Shown piece by piece: positions 62,128 through 64,000 of a DNA stretch of 64,000 nucleotides. The stretch comes from an uncultured Paracoccaceae bacterium. Its GTDB lineage: Bacteria; Pseudomonadota; Alphaproteobacteria; Rhodobacterales; Rhodobacteraceae. The stretch spans positions 19,511 through 83,510 of the forward strand of contig CANLQO010000008.1 in assembly GCA_947493335.1 (NCBI GenBank), given 5' to 3'. Under the pieces are notes generated by a model. It ran no database searches, was not told the origin of the DNA, and saw only the letters and a list, made by a program, of their open reading frames with translations. Both the position numbers and the translations under genes were made by a program. Within the stretch, counting starts at the first letter, position 1; every line of letters begins with the position of its first letter.

Positions 62128-63324
62128 CTAGTGTAATCTCGGGGCCAGCGCTTCCCGTTTGGCGGCAAGGTATTCGCGCAATGGAGCTTCGACCGTCAGC
62201 GCAATCGCTAGATCATATGCGGTTGCCGCTTCCTCAGTTCGACCCAAAAGACTAAGAAAATGAGCCTCGACAGCCTGTGCAGGTGCAAAGGAAACACGCA
62301 CTTTGCTATCGATTTTCATGAGCGACGCCAAACCCTCTTCCGGACCAACGACGCGTCCCAATGCTGCAGCATAGCTCACAGTTGTACCAATCGTTGGTGC
62401 AACATGAGAGAGCCCCCTGTATAAGTGGGCCAAAGCGTCCCAATTGATAACGCCGGTAATAAGCCTGTCGGCGTGAACCGCATGAACCGCCGCTTCGAGT
62501 TGAAATCGACCAAGCTCACCGATCGACTGTGCTTTTGTCAGATACGTGCTGGCTTGCTGCATCAAAGCGTGATCCCAGTGCGCCGGGTCTTGCTCTTCTA
62601 GCGGTACAAACTTCCCACCTCTGACCCGGGCCTCTTGTCGCGAAAGCATGAAGGCGATCACCGCAGCCAGGCCCAGAACCTCTGCATTGTTTGGTAAGAG
62701 ATCGGTTAGTAATGTCGCCAAAAAGAACGCTTCTTCAGCAAGGGTGTTTTCTGCCAACCAGTCTCGAGAGAACGTCCCATAAATCGCCTCAAGCACTGCG
62801 GAAACGCGGCTATCAAGCTCTTCGGGTTCTGGGACGCGGAATGAAACGGCGGACGCTTTGATTTTGGTTTTGGCGCGCACCAACCGTTTGGCCATCGTTG
62901 CCGGGGGCAGCAAAAATGCGCGTGCGATTGTCTCTGAATCGAGCCCGACAACGGTTTGCAGCATCAACGGAGTGCGAATACGGGCATCAATTGCCGGATG
63001 CGCACAAACAAACATGAGCTTCAGGCGGTCATCGGGTATGGTCTCGATTGTCGCATCGGCCTGTTCCGGTTCAGGCACGTCATCATGAAATTCGATGCGC
63101 TGATCTTTGCGATACTTATCTTTCAGTCGATTGCGCGCAACTGTGAGCAACCACGCTTCTGGATTTCGAGGCATTTCTTTGGGCCAATGGATGAGAGCTT
63201 TGGCAAAGGCATCAGACAGCGCATCCTCCGCAGCGATGATATCGCTGCCGCTGCTGGCAAGAATAGCAAGCAATCTGCCGTACGAGGCGCGCATGACTTT
63301 CGTCATGCGCGATTGTGTTGACAC
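62128..63324 (-). CDS. ECF RNA polymerase sigma factor with C-terminal extension (ECF42-like)
   Basis: A 398-residue sigma factor: region 2 (AAEDALSDAFAKALIHWP, NPEAWLLTVARNRLKD) and region 4 (VVGLDSETIARAFLLPPATM), followed by a long helical extension typical of the DUF6596 group. It is preceded by a DGPF/YCII gene with a one-base overlap (TAGTG), the arrangement that defines ECF42. No anti-sigma factor is seen. The extension probably controls activity. Confidence 0.9.
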   Translation of the reverse strand: MSTQSRMTKVMRASYGRLLAILASSGSDIIAAEDALSDAFAKALIHWPKEMPRNPEAWLLTVARNRLKDKYRKDQRIEFHDDVPEPEQADATIETIPDDRLKLMFVCAHPAIDARIRTPLMLQTVVGLDSETIARAFLLPPATMAKRLVRAKTKIKASAVSFRVPEPEELDSRVSAVLEAIYGTFSRDWLAENTLAEEAFFLATLLTDLLPNNAEVLGLAAVIAFMLSRQEARVRGGKFVPLEEQDPAHWDHALMQQASTYLTKAQSIGELGRFQLEAAVHAVHADRLITGVINWDALAHLYRGLSHVAPTIGTTVSYAAALGRVVGPEEGLASLMKIDSKVRVSFAPAQAVEAHFLSLLGRTEEAATAYDLAIALTVEAPLREYLAAKREALAPRLH

Positions 63325-63668
63325 TATTCTTCCGAGGCGGAGGGGCGAATTTCAACCGCACCTATCTTTGCCATCGGACATTTCTTCGCCCAAGCAATAG
63401 CCGTATCCAAGTCTGGCACATCAATGGTCATGTATCCGCCGAGCGTTTCTTTTGAATCAACATACGGCCCGTCTTGGATGCGATCGCCGCCTTCAGAAAC
63501 CGTTGTCGCCACGCTCGTGGGTTGCAACCAATCGACACCTGCGAGAATACCAGCCTCTTTCAATGCACCAATGTAGGCACCAAAAAGACCTTTAAGTTGA
63601 CCAAGTTCTTCCGGTGGAACTTTCGCGAAGTCTTCGGGCCGTGTGTATGTCAAAAGTGTAAAACGCAT
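63324..63668 (-). CDS. YCII-related DGPF domain protein
   Basis: A 114-residue protein of the YciI/DGPF family (RFTLLTYTRPEDFAKV start; IQDGPYVDSKETLGGYMTID carries the DGP motif). It is the usual partner gene of ECF42 sigma factors. Its stop overlaps the GTG of the sigma gene. Exact role unknown. Confidence 0.9.
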   Translation of the reverse strand: MRFTLLTYTRPEDFAKVPPEELGQLKGLFGAYIGALKEAGILAGVDWLQPTSVATTVSEGGDRIQDGPYVDSKETLGGYMTIDVPDLDTAIAWAKKCPMAKIGAVEIRPSASEE

Positions 63669-64000
63669 TTTTCTCTCCAGTTTCCAAAAGCACCAGTGCT
63701 TTCACAGGCATGACGCACGATGACATGGCAAAAGGACATCGGTCTTCAAAAAACTTGAGTTTTCGAGATCAGCGATGACGCGACGCTTACTTAAGACAGA
63801 ACGTTCAGCGCCTGAAGGCACGGTTCGCGCACAGCAAATCAGTGTCGCCCACACACTAAAATTCTCTTCAAAGGTTCGCACTACGAGACTTACCTGCCAT
63901 TCGAATTATAGGTTCAAATTTCCGCTTCGTCCGGATAGTGTTGAAAAAGTCCGTTGATTGGTCGGCCCAGCCCTGATTCACTCGATTTGAGAATGGAGGG
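63669..64000. other. Gene-free stretch at the window end
   Basis: No gene is supportable here. AAGCAC/GTGCTT forms a short dyad about 20 bases before the DGPF gene start and could be part of its control region. Confidence 0.5.

Noticed and set aside
1..64000. CRISPR arrays, rRNA or tRNA genes
   Set aside because: No regularly spaced repeat array and no cloverleaf or rRNA signature was found on either strand by eye.

Overview
The window looks like an alphaproteobacterium of the Rhodobacteraceae (Roseobacter group). The evidence is the style of the proteins: a TRAP sialic acid transporter, a threonine dehydrogenase without the structural zinc cysteines, an ECF sigma/DGPF pair, and a set of small plasmid-type families (DUF4942, DUF6927, DUF3768, ParB-like). 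Only sequence inspection was possible, so species and replicon type are not established.

Layout. (1) 1-5205: a minus-strand catabolic operon (kinase-like phosphotransferase, enolase paralogue, FAH-family hydrolase, two SDR dehydrogenases) diverging from a LacI regulator across a perfect 14-bp palindrome. (2) 5302-8873: a TniA-TniB-TniQ transposition module with four end-type repeats on its left side. It is followed by a headless anti-phage-type cytidine deaminase fragment and an unknown gene. (3) 11017-19579: an AraC regulator and a dioxygenase, then a sialic acid locus: nanA, FadR regulator and a second aldolase on one strand, TRAP siaP-siaQ-siaM and an AGE epimerase on the other. (4) 20330-29083: nitrilase, acyl-CoA dehydrogenase-like flavoprotein, HxlR and TetR regulators, then a run of homocysteine methyltransferase family, secreted protein, GNAT, di-haem peroxidase and RidA. 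(5) 29591-33464: XRE-cupin regulator, kbl, tdh and a cysteine synthase-like PLP enzyme. (6) 33719-37974: regulators, membrane proteins, a DUF1992 protein and a small unknown.

(7) About 38000-60440 is an accessory island. It opens with a broken IS66 end, then carries a secreted protein joining a JAMM-like motif to a von Willebrand D domain, a complete IS66 element, a cysteine-rich small protein and LuxR/secreted/lipoprotein genes. Two minus-strand operons of small plasmid-type genes follow, one around a DUF4942 methyltransferase and one around a ParB-like protein, with a CoiA-like protein and a BrnT/BrnA toxin-antitoxin pair between them. No integrase, replication or conjugation gene is visible. 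(8) 60698-63668 returns to ordinary chromosomal-style genes: ABM protein, alpha/beta hydrolase, ECF sigma factor and DGPF/YCII protein.

Three signals stand out. Two intergenic copies of an element (50711-50866 and 60300-60440) fold into the same three hairpins, and in the aligned second and third hairpins most stem substitutions are compensatory or wobble-compatible; this is a candidate undescribed structured RNA of the island. A modular intergenic repeat occurs at eight places between 10.3 and 37.6 kb, always in the same orientation, and is absent from the island. The kinase/enolase-paralogue/hydrolase/SDR operon looks like an uncharacterised sugar-acid pathway, with the enolase paralogue lacking its catalytic histidine.
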